Shown in pieces: positions 7,824 to 17,014 of a stretch of DNA of 64,000 nucleotides. Within the stretch, counting starts at the first letter, position 1, and each line of letters begins with the position of its first letter. The notes under the pieces were generated by a model. That model was given only the letters and a program-made list of their open reading frames with translations. It did not search any database and was not told the origin of the DNA. Origin of the DNA: Ktedonobacter racemifer DSM 44963 (GTDB lineage: Bacteria > Chloroflexota > Ktedonobacteria > Ktedonobacterales > Ktedonobacteraceae); the NCBI RefSeq assembly GCF_000178855.1, contig NZ_ADVG01000002.1, positions 2,232,001 to 2,296,000 on the forward strand, written 5' to 3'. A program made the position numbers and the translations under genes.

Positions 7824-9044
7824 TTACTTAAGAGTATACACTGGACGCAGCCCATAACGAAGGTCAATACTGGCCAGTGACAGTTGTTGCTCCCTGGCCA
7901 TATCCAAAATGGCCTTCAATGTCAAAAGCCGATTCTCCAACGAGTTGGTGTCGTCCGCACCTCCTAGATAAGCCTTCCAACCATCCTGGCTCTCTACTAC
8001 ATACGAGCCTTTACTACGTCCCTGCGTTCCCCGCCCATCCATAGTATTAGCATACATTGTACCATCGTAACGTAATTGAAAAGCATTGATACCAGTTATC
8101 TTTGGTAAACGCTCAAACACGTCTTTTGCAAATTGAATCTCATTTGCATCCACCCGCATACCCACCTGTATTCCCTCACCCCCCGCCACCTTGCCCGACT
8201 TCACGTTTCCCTGAGCAATGACTGTTAGTGGCGCCGTGACAGTTGGGAGCGCATCGCTGCCGGGTGTGTTGATGGCCCGGGCCATCAACACACCGTCACT
8301 GTCGATGCTATAGGTCTCCCGACCCGTCCGCCATAGCAAGAGCGGAGTACGCTCTTGCACCGTGACGGTCAACTGGTTCGGCCATTGCTTACTAACTTGC
8401 GCTGAATGTACAAGAGGCAAGTTCTCGACCTGTGCCTCAAAGGCCGGGATATTCAGCAGAAAGATATTCTGCCCCTGTACCCCTTGCCTCTGAATGGCCT
8501 GAACCAGTGCGGCATTATGCGTTCCTACGACCTGCACCTGTTCAACACGAAACGCGCTACTCGTGAATGTGAAGCTTAACGCTATGATAAGGACAATAAG
8601 ACCCGCAATAAGACTGACTAATCTCCAGAGAAAACCGCGCCGGACACTACGGCGCCCGCTTCGTACGGGCACCGACCTGGATAGAGGGTCCGAGACGCGC
8701 CTTTGCATACTCTTCATGCGCCCACCTGTAGCCCAGGACCCCGTCTTGGCAAAGGTCCGGGGAGCAACCCGCTGTTGTACGCTCGACAACTGAGGCTGCT
8801 TTGTTCTCGTCCTTCTCAGCCGCTCCTGCCTCCTTGCAAAGGCATTCCATGCCGCCGAAGGATCTGCCTCCGGTATTGTGACAACGCGCTGCAACACAAC
8901 CGGCCTCTCTACAGGCTGTTCCGCGTTGCGTGCGCTTCTACCATCGCGTTCATTCCTACCATAACTCCCTTCCATCCGTTTGACGGCTGCTCGCTTATAG
9001 ATGTGTGTAGCCGTCTGCTCTGGTAGTTGTCGTTTGTGTGTCAT
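7824..9044 (-). CDS. ftsQ: Cell division protein FtsQ/DivIB with long basic N-terminus
   Basis: A 406-residue single-pass membrane protein that bridges early and late divisome proteins. Residues 1 to about 130 are unusually long, cytoplasmic and rich in Arg, Lys and Gln. One TM helix follows (WRLVSLIAGLIVLIIALSFT). The POTRA domain starts with FRVEQVQVVGTHNAALVQAI, and the FtsQ domain contains QWPNQLTVTVQERTPLLLWR. Start ATG 9044 overlaps the murB stop as ATGA and has GGAAGG ten bases upstream. An ATG at 9062 is in frame but would lie further inside murB. Most FtsQ proteins have only 20-40 residues before the TM helix, so the extension is a notable feature. Confidence 0.9.
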   Translation of the reverse strand: MTHKRQLPEQTATHIYKRAAVKRMEGSYGRNERDGRSARNAEQPVERPVVLQRVVTIPEADPSAAWNAFARRQERLRRTRTKQPQLSSVQQRVAPRTFAKTGSWATGGRMKSMQRRVSDPLSRSVPVRSGRRSVRRGFLWRLVSLIAGLIVLIIALSFTFTSSAFRVEQVQVVGTHNAALVQAIQRQGVQGQNIFLLNIPAFEAQVENLPLVHSAQVSKQWPNQLTVTVQERTPLLLWRTGRETYSIDSDGVLMARAINTPGSDALPTVTAPLTVIAQGNVKSGKVAGGEGIQVGMRVDANEIQFAKDVFERLPKITGINAFQLRYDGTMYANTMDGRGTQGRSKGSYVVESQDGWKAYLGGADDTNSLENRLLTLKAILDMAREQQLSLASIDLRYGLRPVYTLK

Positions 9045-10063
9045 GATGTTGAAACCTTCCACTCACCACGCAGTTCGACCTCCATTTCCAGGTCGACGCC
9101 GAACTGCTCTAGCACGCGCTTATGAGCTTCTCGTATGAGCGCCGCTACATCCTCTGCCTTCGCTCCACCAAGGTTGACAATAAAGTTGGCGTGGCGCTCT
9201 GATAGTTGCGCCTTGCCTATCGTGAAGCCTTTCAAGCCAGCCGCCTCAATCAGACGACCCGAGTGGTCTCCTTCTGGGTTCTTGAAGACCGAGCCCGCGC
9301 TCTGCTGAGGGGGCTGCGTCTGCTTGCGGTGCTGCTTGTAGCTGTTGATCGTTTCACGCAGGGCCGCCGGGTCCGCACGGTGCAGACGCACACCCAGCCG
9401 CATGATGATCTCAGCAGGCTCAATAAAGCGCCGGTCGGCCGCCAGGGGCTGACCCTGCTCGTCGAACTGCACCCGGCGCTGAGCGCGGAAACGACTATGA
9501 CGATAACGCAGGTCCAACTCCGCATGTTGGTAGCGCTCGATAGTGGCTGTAACAGGATGCTCCTCGCAGGCACGTGCGTCCAGCACCTCAACCCATTCCA
9601 AAACCTCGCCAATATTACCGTGATGCGCGCCCGCGTTACTAATGACGCCACCCCCCAGCGTTCCCGGGATACCCGGACCAAACTCCAGTCCACCCCAGCC
9701 CAGGGTCGCCAGTTCATTGAGCAACTTCGGCCAGCTCACGCCAGCCCCCGCGGTCAATAGCGCTGTTCCGTCACTACGCTCTTCAATGCGATAGTTATTT
9801 AAAGCGATACGCGCTACAATTCCACGCACTCCAGCATCGGCATACAAAACATTGGTGCCATTTCCCTGACAGAGAAGTGGCCAGCGCCTCTGCGCGCACT
9901 CGTTTACCAGGTCGACCAGGTCTTCTTTTGTCTCCAGTGTGATCCAGATATCCGCCGGTCCGCCCACGCCAAAGGTGCAGTGACGCGATAGTAGTTCGTC
10001 ACGGCGCACACTCGCAAATCGCTCTTGCAACACACTGTAAGCTGTCTCTTTATCGAACGCCAT
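9041..10063 (-). CDS. murB: UDP-N-acetylenolpyruvoylglucosamine reductase
   Basis: FAD-dependent reductase of 340 residues that reduces UDP-GlcNAc-enolpyruvate to UDP-MurNAc in peptidoglycan precursor synthesis. FAD-binding segments are visible: CTFGVGGPADIWI near residue 27, NGTNVLYADAGVRGIV near 67, and GPGIPGTLGGGVISNAGAHH near 128. The catalytic Ser sits in SAGSVFKNPEGDHSGRLIEA, and the C-terminal domain has HANFIVNLGGAKAEDV. AAAGGGA lies just upstream of the ATG. It overlaps ftsQ by 4 bases and lies 28 bases after murC, so it is part of the same operon. Confidence 0.96.
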   Translation of the reverse strand: MAFDKETAYSVLQERFASVRRDELLSRHCTFGVGGPADIWITLETKEDLVDLVNECAQRRWPLLCQGNGTNVLYADAGVRGIVARIALNNYRIEERSDGTALLTAGAGVSWPKLLNELATLGWGGLEFGPGIPGTLGGGVISNAGAHHGNIGEVLEWVEVLDARACEEHPVTATIERYQHAELDLRYRHSRFRAQRRVQFDEQGQPLAADRRFIEPAEIIMRLGVRLHRADPAALRETINSYKQHRKQTQPPQQSAGSVFKNPEGDHSGRLIEAAGLKGFTIGKAQLSERHANFIVNLGGAKAEDVAALIREAHKRVLEQFGVDLEMEVELRGEWKVSTS

Positions 10064-10091
10064 AGGTTTGGATTCCCTTTGTGATTACTTT

Positions 10092-11594
10092 TTATTTGTG
10101 ACCTGGTTGGTTGGTCTGTTTTAACATTTCGCTGACGGTGTAGATGTCGCCTGCGCCCATGATGAGCACAATATCGCCAGAGCGCAGATTATTCTGGATA
10201 GTCTGTGTTGTCTCCTGTACGCTTCCGCCATAGAGGATTTGTGCCCCTTCCTGGCTAAAGCGTGGACGTTTGGCGATCTCAGAGACCAGTTGTCGCGTAT
10301 GCACCAGGCCAGTATCCACCTCGCGCGCGGGGAATATGTCGCTGATGATAGCGATATCCGCGGCGTCAAAAGCCTGGAGAAACTGCTCAAAGAAGGTCTT
10401 TGTGCGGCTATACATATGCGGCTGATAGACGGCGATCAGGCGACGGCCTGGATAGCGCTTGCGTGCAGCCTCAAGGGTCAGGGCGATGGCCGTTGGATGG
10501 TGCGCGTAGTCATCCACCAGAATAACGTCGTCGCATGTGCGCTCACCCACGACCAGCGCGCCCTGGTGGCGAATTTCAAAACGCCTTCTCGCTCCCGTAA
10601 AGCCCTCTAGCGTACGTGCAATTGACTCCAGCGGTGCACCAACTGTGTAGGCTGCCGCCAGGGCCGCTAGAGCATTCTGCACATAGTGAATGCCGGGCAG
10701 TTGGAGTCTGTAGAGGACATCTGGCAACTTCACTCCCGCGGGGGCGTTGCGCAGCCTGACGCGGAAACAGGTCTCTCCCTCTAGTTTGACGTCATATGCC
10801 TCGAAGGTCAGGCGGTCACCAATATGCTCAGGGGTATCTCTGCTCAGATCTTGTATACTATAGTTCACGATTGAACCAGCCCAGCCGTCGAGATGGGCGC
10901 AGAGATCTCGGCATCCCGGGCTATCAATGTTGACGATGATAGTTGGTGGAAGCGGCCAGTTACTCGCAATATCCATGCCACGCACGAAATGCTCGAACGC
11001 GTACAGGAATTCTTCGTAGTTGTGGAAGAATTCGGGGTGCTCGAACTCAATCGCGTTCACCACCGCCAGGCGGGGATGATAGTGCCAGAAATTGTGATTG
11101 AACTCATCGGCCTCGTTGACAAAATACTCGCTCTGTCCCAGGCGATAATTTGCGCCAAAGCGCGGCACAACCGCACCAATCTCGCAGGTGGGGTCCATAC
11201 CGGCATCGACCAGCATCAGCGAGAGCATGGAGGTCGTAGAGCTCTTACCATGCACGCCGCACACCGAGAGCAGGCACTTTCCCTCAGTGAGTGTCCCCAG
11301 CAACTCTTGCCAGGTTTTCACCGGGATGCCCCTGCGTTGCGCTTCTAGCAGTTCAGGATTCTGTGGATCGAGTGCGGGCACTGCCGGGCTGATGATCAAG
11401 GCATCAGCGTCCTGGAGATGTTCCGCGCTATGGCCAATCTGAATTGGTATCCCTACCTGCGTCAGTGCACGTGTGTTTGCCGATTCCTGCCGGTCGCAAC
11501 CGGTCACAATCTCACCCTGGTTATGCGCGATCTGCGCCACCGATGAGATACCATGACCGCCTATGCCCATGAAATGTAAGTGCGATTTCTTCAA
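10092..11594 (-). CDS. murC: UDP-N-acetylmuramate--L-alanine ligase
   Basis: Mur ligase of 500 residues adding the first amino acid (L-Ala) to UDP-MurNAc with ATP. The N-terminal Rossmann motif HFMGIGGHGISSVAQIAHNQ begins seven residues in, and the ATP loop is SVCGVHGKSSTTSMLSLML. Further signatures are VNEADEFNHNFWHY and the C-terminal DDYAHHPTAIALTLEAARKR. The start is TTG 11594: it overlaps the murG stop as TTGA, has GAGGTGG eight bases upstream, and places the Rossmann motif at the N-terminus as in other MurC. Reading further upstream would only run through murG in another frame. Confidence 0.93.
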   Translation of the reverse strand: MKKSHLHFMGIGGHGISSVAQIAHNQGEIVTGCDRQESANTRALTQVGIPIQIGHSAEHLQDADALIISPAVPALDPQNPELLEAQRRGIPVKTWQELLGTLTEGKCLLSVCGVHGKSSTTSMLSLMLVDAGMDPTCEIGAVVPRFGANYRLGQSEYFVNEADEFNHNFWHYHPRLAVVNAIEFEHPEFFHNYEEFLYAFEHFVRGMDIASNWPLPPTIIVNIDSPGCRDLCAHLDGWAGSIVNYSIQDLSRDTPEHIGDRLTFEAYDVKLEGETCFRVRLRNAPAGVKLPDVLYRLQLPGIHYVQNALAALAAAYTVGAPLESIARTLEGFTGARRRFEIRHQGALVVGERTCDDVILVDDYAHHPTAIALTLEAARKRYPGRRLIAVYQPHMYSRTKTFFEQFLQAFDAADIAIISDIFPAREVDTGLVHTRQLVSEIAKRPRFSQEGAQILYGGSVQETTQTIQNNLRSGDIVLIMGAGDIYTVSEMLKQTNQPGHK

Positions 11595-12751
11595 ATGTTT
11601 ACCACCTCGCGCTTTGCTATTTTTCCACTCTTGGCGGTCGCCATCTCTACGATGGTTTCCGCGATGGCTTGCGTGGCCTCTGGGCGACCCAGAGCGCTGA
11701 TATTTTTCGTCATTGTCTCTACATAGGTCGGCGTCGTTAGCGCATGCACCACGCGCTCGCTTAACTGTTCTGGCGTGAGTGCATCGTTGGCGATTACCTC
11801 CGCCGCCTGCAAGCGACCAAACATGGCCGCGTTGGCCTCCTGGGGCGAGGCTCCAATAGCCGGCGGCAACGGCACCAGGATACCTGGCTTCCCTAGCAAA
11901 GCCAACTCGCTCAAGGTCGATGCGCCGGAGCGGCAAACGACCATTTGCGCGGCCTGCATAGCCAGCGGCATCTCTTCCGACATATAGGCGACGAGCTTAT
12001 AGCGCCGTTTTGTCTCCTCGTCAGCCTGGCCCAGAATACTCTTAGAGAGGTCGCGCGTCTCATCATAGAGCTTCTTGCCGCTAATTTGCAAGACCTGGCA
12101 ATGCTGGAGCAGCGTCGGCAGAGCTTTGCAGACGACCTGATTGAGATGCCTGGCGCCCTGACTTCCGCCAGTTACTAACAGCAGGGGGAGATTCGGCTGC
12201 ATACCGAGTTGCTCGCGTGCCTGCTCTGGCGTCACTGCGCGAATGTCGAGCATCTCCTGGCGCGGCGGATTCCCCAGTTGCAACGTCTTCTCAGCAGGAA
12301 AATACTGCACAGAATCGGCGAAGGCCACCGAGATGCGCGAGGCCAGGGGCGCAATCAGCTTATTCGAGAGATTGGGCGGCACATCTTGCTGATGCATCAA
12401 GAGCGGGACGCCATTGATTTTCGCCGCCAGGCCTGTGGGTACGGCCACATAGCCACCGCTGGTAAAGGCCGCCTGAGGATGAAACTCGCGCACAATAGAG
12501 ATGGCCTGAACCATTCCCAGGGGGACGCGCGCCACCCCTTTGACCGTCTTCCAGGAAATAAAGCGCTGGAGTTTGCCAGCCTTCACCGTAGCAAGCTTGA
12601 GACCAGCCGCCGGAACGACTTCCGTCTCCAGGCCGTCATCGCTCCCTAGAAAGAGAATTTCCGCGTCATATCTATCTCGTAAATGCGTCGCCACCGCCAG
12701 GGCAGGATAAATATGCCCCCCAGTGCCTCCGCCTGATACTAAAATTCGCAT
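11591..12751 (-). CDS. murG: UDP-GlcNAc:lipid I N-acetylglucosaminyltransferase
   Basis: GT28-family enzyme of 386 residues making lipid II at the inner membrane face. The N-terminus MRILVSGGGTGGHIYPALAV carries the Gly-rich acceptor loop. SGGYVAVP and MHQQDVPPNLSNKLI are standard, as is the donor-site loop VTGGSQGARHLNQ. CRSGASTLSELALLGKPGIL binds UDP-GlcNAc. Ends with the TTGA overlap into murC. Its normal partner MraY, which makes lipid I, is not encoded in this cluster. Confidence 0.96.
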   Translation of the reverse strand: MRILVSGGGTGGHIYPALAVATHLRDRYDAEILFLGSDDGLETEVVPAAGLKLATVKAGKLQRFISWKTVKGVARVPLGMVQAISIVREFHPQAAFTSGGYVAVPTGLAAKINGVPLLMHQQDVPPNLSNKLIAPLASRISVAFADSVQYFPAEKTLQLGNPPRQEMLDIRAVTPEQAREQLGMQPNLPLLLVTGGSQGARHLNQVVCKALPTLLQHCQVLQISGKKLYDETRDLSKSILGQADEETKRRYKLVAYMSEEMPLAMQAAQMVVCRSGASTLSELALLGKPGILVPLPPAIGASPQEANAAMFGRLQAAEVIANDALTPEQLSERVVHALTTPTYVETMTKNISALGRPEATQAIAETIVEMATAKSGKIAKREVVNI

Positions 12752-12809
12752 GATGCCCTTTCCTGGAGATGTCTACGTTCCCGGCACGGCCAGGCGTGCA
12801 GAACAGCTC

Positions 12810-14477
12810 CTAGACTTTTCGTTTAAAGGTCCTTGTGATTGTTTGCCGCGAGAGCGCGGGATCTTCTGGCTGACGAATGTAGCGTGAAATGTTGAGCAAG
12901 ATACCCACCGCCGCCAGCGAGATCACCAGCGAGGTACCGCCAAAGCTGATAAACGGCAATGGGACGCCGGTATATGGGATAAAGGCCGAGGTAGCGCCAA
13001 TATTGACCGCCGCCTGCAAGATCAGCCAGGTTGTGATCCCCGTTGCCAGCAAGGCGCCATACATATCCTGTGTACGACGCGCCAGGCGGAAACCTCGAAA
13101 GGCCAGGCAGAGAAACAGGATAATGATCAAGGCCGCTCCCACAAAGCCCAGTTCCTCACCGACAATGGCAAAGATAGAATCGATATGCGGGAAGGGTAGA
13201 TACCCCGTCTTCTGGCGGCTCTCGCCCAACCCCAGGCCCAGGAAGCCTCCCGACCCAAGAGCCAGCAGCGATTGGTAGAGTTGCAGGTTAATACTGGTCA
13301 CATTCTGAAACGGGTTGAGAAAGCCCAGCAAGCGATATAAGCGATATCCCTTAAAAGCCTGGGTCATAAAGATCAGAATGCCACCCACCATCGCTAGCAA
13401 GAACTGAATAATATTCGCGCCAGCTGTAAAGAACATAACCGTCGCCAGTCCAGCAATAACGATAGCGGTTCCCATATCGTTTTCCAGCAAGACCAGGCCT
13501 AGAATTAAGCCTACCAGAATCACAAAGGGAGTCAGACCATAGAGAAATGAACTGACCTGGTTGCCTTTACGTGCCAACCAATCTGCAATATACAGCGCCA
13601 GGGCTAGTTTTGTCAGCTCGCTTGGCTGAAAAGAGAAAGAATTACCAATGCGAAACCAGCGTGAGGCTCCATAGGCATTGGTGCCAAAGAATAATACCAG
13701 CACCAGTAGTGGTAGCGCGACTGCCAGGGCAATTAAGGAGAAACGACGCCAGTAGCGATAATCGATGCGCGCCGTGACCAGCATCGCAATGACGCCAAAG
13801 AAACCTGAGATCGCCTGGCGTTGAAAGTAAGCGGAAGGGTCATTATAATCGTGCGTTGAGATAAACGAGCTTGCGCTATAGACCATAATCAGGCCAATAC
13901 ATACCAGTCCGAGTACGACCACCAGCAGCACCGAATCGACCTTACCAGGAGTACGTGAGAGGCTCATCTCAAGCTCACGCAGCTTTTGCTGTTCTTCCTT
14001 GCTCATGACCTGCACTGGCTCAAAGTTAGGCTCTTGCACCCGCTGCCGTCCGCGCTGGCGCTCTACCTGTAAGCGCTCGGCGATATTCTCGGCAAAGGAC
14101 GGCCCATTCTTACGCCAGCTCCTGGCGCCTCCACCACGGGATACAGGCTCACGCGCAGGCGCCGCCTCAGCTCCACGCTTGAGTGGGGGGAGCTTACGGC
14201 GCACAGGGATCTGAGGTGCAACTTTCCCCTCGACGGCATAGCTGACCTTTTTATTACGTTCCTGGCGCTTCTTTGGCTCTGTTGGCCCCGCGACAAGCTC
14301 TTGCCAGAAGCTCTTTTTCACAGGCGCAGGTGGCTTTCTCTGTTGCCGCTCGGCGGATTGCAGCGCAGGCGAGCGTACAGTGAGCGGAGAGTGCTTTGCT
14401 TTATGCTCCTGGCCTCTGCCGCTCTTCGCCGACCGTGCCGCCGCATAACGTCCCTGCTTATATGTATCCCGTTCCAT
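12810..14477 (-). CDS. ftsW: SEDS protein FtsW with long basic N-terminal extension
   Basis: FtsW/RodA/SpoVE-family glycosyltransferase of 555 residues that polymerises septal glycan with its partner FtsI. The first ~175 residues are cytoplasmic, disordered-looking and strongly basic, with the motif SFWQELVAGPTEPKKRQE near residue 55. The SEDS core begins with VDSVLLVVVLGLVCIGLIMV and has about ten helices. Signatures include RWFRIGNSFSFQPSELTKLA, the NDMGTAIVIAGLA loop, and the C-terminal YTGVPLPFISFGGTSLV. Typical FtsW is 370-420 residues, so the extension is extra. It is preceded by a small acidic gene that carries a similar WQELL motif. The ribosome site is weak (GACGAG). Confidence 0.92.
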   Translation of the reverse strand: MERDTYKQGRYAAARSAKSGRGQEHKAKHSPLTVRSPALQSAERQQRKPPAPVKKSFWQELVAGPTEPKKRQERNKKVSYAVEGKVAPQIPVRRKLPPLKRGAEAAPAREPVSRGGGARSWRKNGPSFAENIAERLQVERQRGRQRVQEPNFEPVQVMSKEEQQKLRELEMSLSRTPGKVDSVLLVVVLGLVCIGLIMVYSASSFISTHDYNDPSAYFQRQAISGFFGVIAMLVTARIDYRYWRRFSLIALAVALPLLVLVLFFGTNAYGASRWFRIGNSFSFQPSELTKLALALYIADWLARKGNQVSSFLYGLTPFVILVGLILGLVLLENDMGTAIVIAGLATVMFFTAGANIIQFLLAMVGGILIFMTQAFKGYRLYRLLGFLNPFQNVTSINLQLYQSLLALGSGGFLGLGLGESRQKTGYLPFPHIDSIFAIVGEELGFVGAALIIILFLCLAFRGFRLARRTQDMYGALLATGITTWLILQAAVNIGATSAFIPYTGVPLPFISFGGTSLVISLAAVGILLNISRYIRQPEDPALSRQTITRTFKRKV

Positions 14478-14624
14478 AAGCTGCTCGTCTTTCTCTAGCG
14501 AGATCCTAGATAAATTGCTACCCTTATCAGATTGCTTTCTTCAGTTCCTCCGCTGCTTGTTTCCTCTTCTCTGTATTTCTTATTTGATTTGCTATACCTC
14601 CACACCAGTTCGCCACCAAAACCC

Positions 14625-14653
14625 TTGACATAGAACGTATTTTCTAGTATCCT
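14625..14653 (+). promoter_or_regulatory. Consensus-like promoter pointing antisense to the division genes
   Basis: TTGACA (14625-14630), 17-bp spacer, TATCCT (14648-14653) on the plus strand, in the gap between ftsW and the small acidic gene. Transcription from it would run antisense into the small gene and ftsI. No plus-strand gene follows. Confidence 0.4.
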
Positions 14654-14656
14654 ATT

Positions 14657-15010
14657 TCAGGAGGAAGATTCTTCTCCCGCTTGCGAGTCGGATACTTGCG
14701 CATCCGCAGAAGGGAATGCGCCTTTCTGCGCTTTCTTGCCATCCTCCTGCATCAATTGCAGGGCGCGCTCAAGATCTTGTGCGCTCATATCCAGGTGTAT
14801 TTGCTGTAAGTCGAGTTCTTCGTTCCCCCTGGTCTGTAACAGTTCACTCCAGGGATCGCTCGAAAGCACGGGAACCTCAAAGGGTTCTTTGCCCGGCTCT
14901 CCATCTGTGCCCTCGCCCCTCTTCCCCAATAATTCCTGCCATGTTGCACTCAGCTCGCCACCTGGCTCCTGTTGCCCCTCATACAGTGGTTCATCCTTGT
15001 GCTCCTGCAT
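14657..15010 (-). CDS. Small acidic protein of unknown function in the division cluster
   Basis: A 117-residue hydrophilic, acidic protein with no TM helix and no recognised domain. Two related short motifs are present, SATWQELLGKRGEG near residue 22 and DPWSELLQTRGNEELDLQQI near 53. A predicted helix follows: MSAQDLERALQLMQEDGKKA. The tail is Ser/Glu-rich. The WQEL motif resembles SFWQELVAGPTEP in the FtsW extension encoded next, which hints at a common binding partner; that is inference. It lies between ftsI and ftsW, where mraY and murD sit in many other bacteria. GAGAGGAGAAC precedes the ATG. Placement inside a tight operon makes it likely real. Confidence 0.6.
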   Translation of the reverse strand: MQEHKDEPLYEGQQEPGGELSATWQELLGKRGEGTDGEPGKEPFEVPVLSSDPWSELLQTRGNEELDLQQIHLDMSAQDLERALQLMQEDGKKAQKGAFPSADAQVSDSQAGEESSS

Positions 15011-15062
15011 AGTTCTCCTCTCTCGCCATCACACAATACTGCTGATCGTTTTCCAATGCTTC

Positions 15063-16808
15063 CTACTTTACTGGTCGGTCAGAGGGCACATGATAGTGCC
15101 ACATGACTTGTTCCGCGATTTTGTTCCATAATGGGGCCGCGGCGGTTCCACCGTAGATGGTGCTACGGGGATGATCCAACGTTACCAGGATAGCGTAACG
15201 CGGATTTGACGCTGGTAAGAAGCCCGCGATAGAGGCCTCCGTCAGATCATCTGAGACCCCCTGAGTCGTTGCCGTACCACTCTTGGCCGCGATGCTATAG
15301 CCCGGCACCACAACCTGCTTATTATAGTCAGCCGCCGAGGTAAGCATCTGGATCAATTGCTGTGCGGCCTTCTGACTAATGACCCGGCGTAGCACCTGGG
15401 GCGACGTTTTGGTCACCTTGCCGTTATTATCAACCTGCTGTACCAGATAGGGGCGCATCATCGTTCCCTGATTGGCGATAGAGGCATAGGCCAGCACGAC
15501 CTGTAGGGGAGTCGCGGTAATGCTCTGACCAAAGGCCTGGCGCGTCAGGTCGCTCGGCGTCCAACCCTGCGAGGTAGGGGTACGATACCCACCAGAGGCC
15601 TCGATCCCACCTACATTTGTGCGTTGCCCAAAGCCAAAGCGCTCAAGGTAGGGATAATACCGCTTGGCCGTCAGAAAATCGTGCGCGACTTTGGCGGCGC
15701 CTACATTGGCCGAGTAATCCAGGATCTGTGTCATACTCTCGGTACCATGAGCCTGGTACTCCCAATTGGCGACCGCAACAGCATCCGGAAACGAGATGAC
15801 CCCCGGATCATTAATGGTCGTATTCGGCGTCACCACGCCCTGGTCAAGAGCCGCCGCCAGGGTGATGCCCTTCATGGTCGAGCCAGGCTCATATGTGCAC
15901 ATGAGCACCGGGTTAAAGTACACACTCAAGGAATCCAGGCAGCCCCGCTTATCATAGTATTTGCTATAGACGTTGGGATCAAAGGATGGAGCACCTGCCA
16001 TAGCGACGATGGCACCCGTGCGCACATCTATGACTGTCGCGGTTCCCCCCAGGGCCTCCGTCTGCTGTACCCGCTCCTCAAGCGCCTGCTGTGCAAGATA
16101 CTGAATAGTACTGTCAATAGACAGGGTAACATTCGCGCCATCGATTACTGGTTGTGTAGAGCTGGAACCTACTGTGAGCGGATTACCATTGAGATCGGTC
16201 TCCGCGGTAAAGCTTCCGGCTGTCCCTGCCAGCAACTTATTGTAGGAACCCTCGATACCATAGAGTCCACCTTTATCTGGTTGAACATATCCCAGGATCT
16301 GGGCAGCCAGGGTACCACTGGGATACACGCGTATCGTTCGAGGCTCCAGGAAGGTATATGGGATGCGTGATGCACGCAACTGCTGGCTCTGCTCAGGCGA
16401 GATCAACGATGCGATACGCACAGTGGCACGGCCTGACGAGAAGAATTTTGTTAACTGCTCCGCTGTCAGGTCAGGCAGGGCTTTATGTAATTTCGTGACG
16501 ATACTTTGTAGCTCCACCTGCGCCTTTTCAGCGTCAGTGTAATCGCTGGTAAACTGGATCGGCTCTACATAGACATCATCGCGCACAACGTTGGTGGCGA
16601 GCACAACTCCCAGGCTATCATAGATCACGCCTCGCGGCGCATCGACTACCTGGTTCTGGATGTGCTCATCATTGGCCCATTTTGCCAGTTGCGGACCGCG
16701 TATAACCTGCCAGTAATAGAGCCGACCTAACAGCGCAAACATCAGGACGCAGATCAGCAGGAAGATGATCATCTGCCGACTGCGCGCACGCTGTAGCTCT
16801 GGACTCAT
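15063..16808 (-). CDS. ftsI: Septal peptidoglycan transpeptidase FtsI (class B PBP)
   Basis: A 581-residue class B penicillin-binding protein. One N-terminal TM helix (MIIFLLICVLMFALLGRLYY) is followed by a PBP dimerisation domain with APRGVIYDSLGVVLATN and then the transpeptidase. Catalytic motifs, numbered from ATG 16808: S310-T-M-K313 in EPGSTMKGIT, S366-A-N368 in DYSANVGAA, and K508-S-G-T511 in AKSGTATTQG. It cross-links septal peptidoglycan as partner of FtsW. ATG 16808 is chosen because AGGAGGAG lies eight bases upstream; earlier in-frame codons have no such site. No PASTA domains are seen at the C-terminus. Confidence 0.95.
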   Translation of the reverse strand: MSPELQRARSRQMIIFLLICVLMFALLGRLYYWQVIRGPQLAKWANDEHIQNQVVDAPRGVIYDSLGVVLATNVVRDDVYVEPIQFTSDYTDAEKAQVELQSIVTKLHKALPDLTAEQLTKFFSSGRATVRIASLISPEQSQQLRASRIPYTFLEPRTIRVYPSGTLAAQILGYVQPDKGGLYGIEGSYNKLLAGTAGSFTAETDLNGNPLTVGSSSTQPVIDGANVTLSIDSTIQYLAQQALEERVQQTEALGGTATVIDVRTGAIVAMAGAPSFDPNVYSKYYDKRGCLDSLSVYFNPVLMCTYEPGSTMKGITLAAALDQGVVTPNTTINDPGVISFPDAVAVANWEYQAHGTESMTQILDYSANVGAAKVAHDFLTAKRYYPYLERFGFGQRTNVGGIEASGGYRTPTSQGWTPSDLTRQAFGQSITATPLQVVLAYASIANQGTMMRPYLVQQVDNNGKVTKTSPQVLRRVISQKAAQQLIQMLTSAADYNKQVVVPGYSIAAKSGTATTQGVSDDLTEASIAGFLPASNPRYAILVTLDHPRSTIYGGTAAAPLWNKIAEQVMWHYHVPSDRPVK

Positions 16809-17014
16809 AATACTACTCCTCCTGACAGGATCTTTGCCTGCTATTCTTCTCGTCACAATTCGGAGAGTGTAAAGGGACACCCCTTATACCCCAGGGCTCG
16901 CGCCCATCTGGCAAGATTTTTCTGCTGCTCTACTTCTCTTCATACGCATCTCAGCGGAAAAAGCGGAAACGAGTTCGGGCATTGTGCTATAAGCCATCGG
17001 TACAAACCCGTTTC

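Noticed and set aside
11595..11936. N-terminal extension of MurC upstream of TTG 11594
   Set aside because: It lies inside murG in another frame and is not MurC-like; the TTG has a ribosome site and TTGA coupling.
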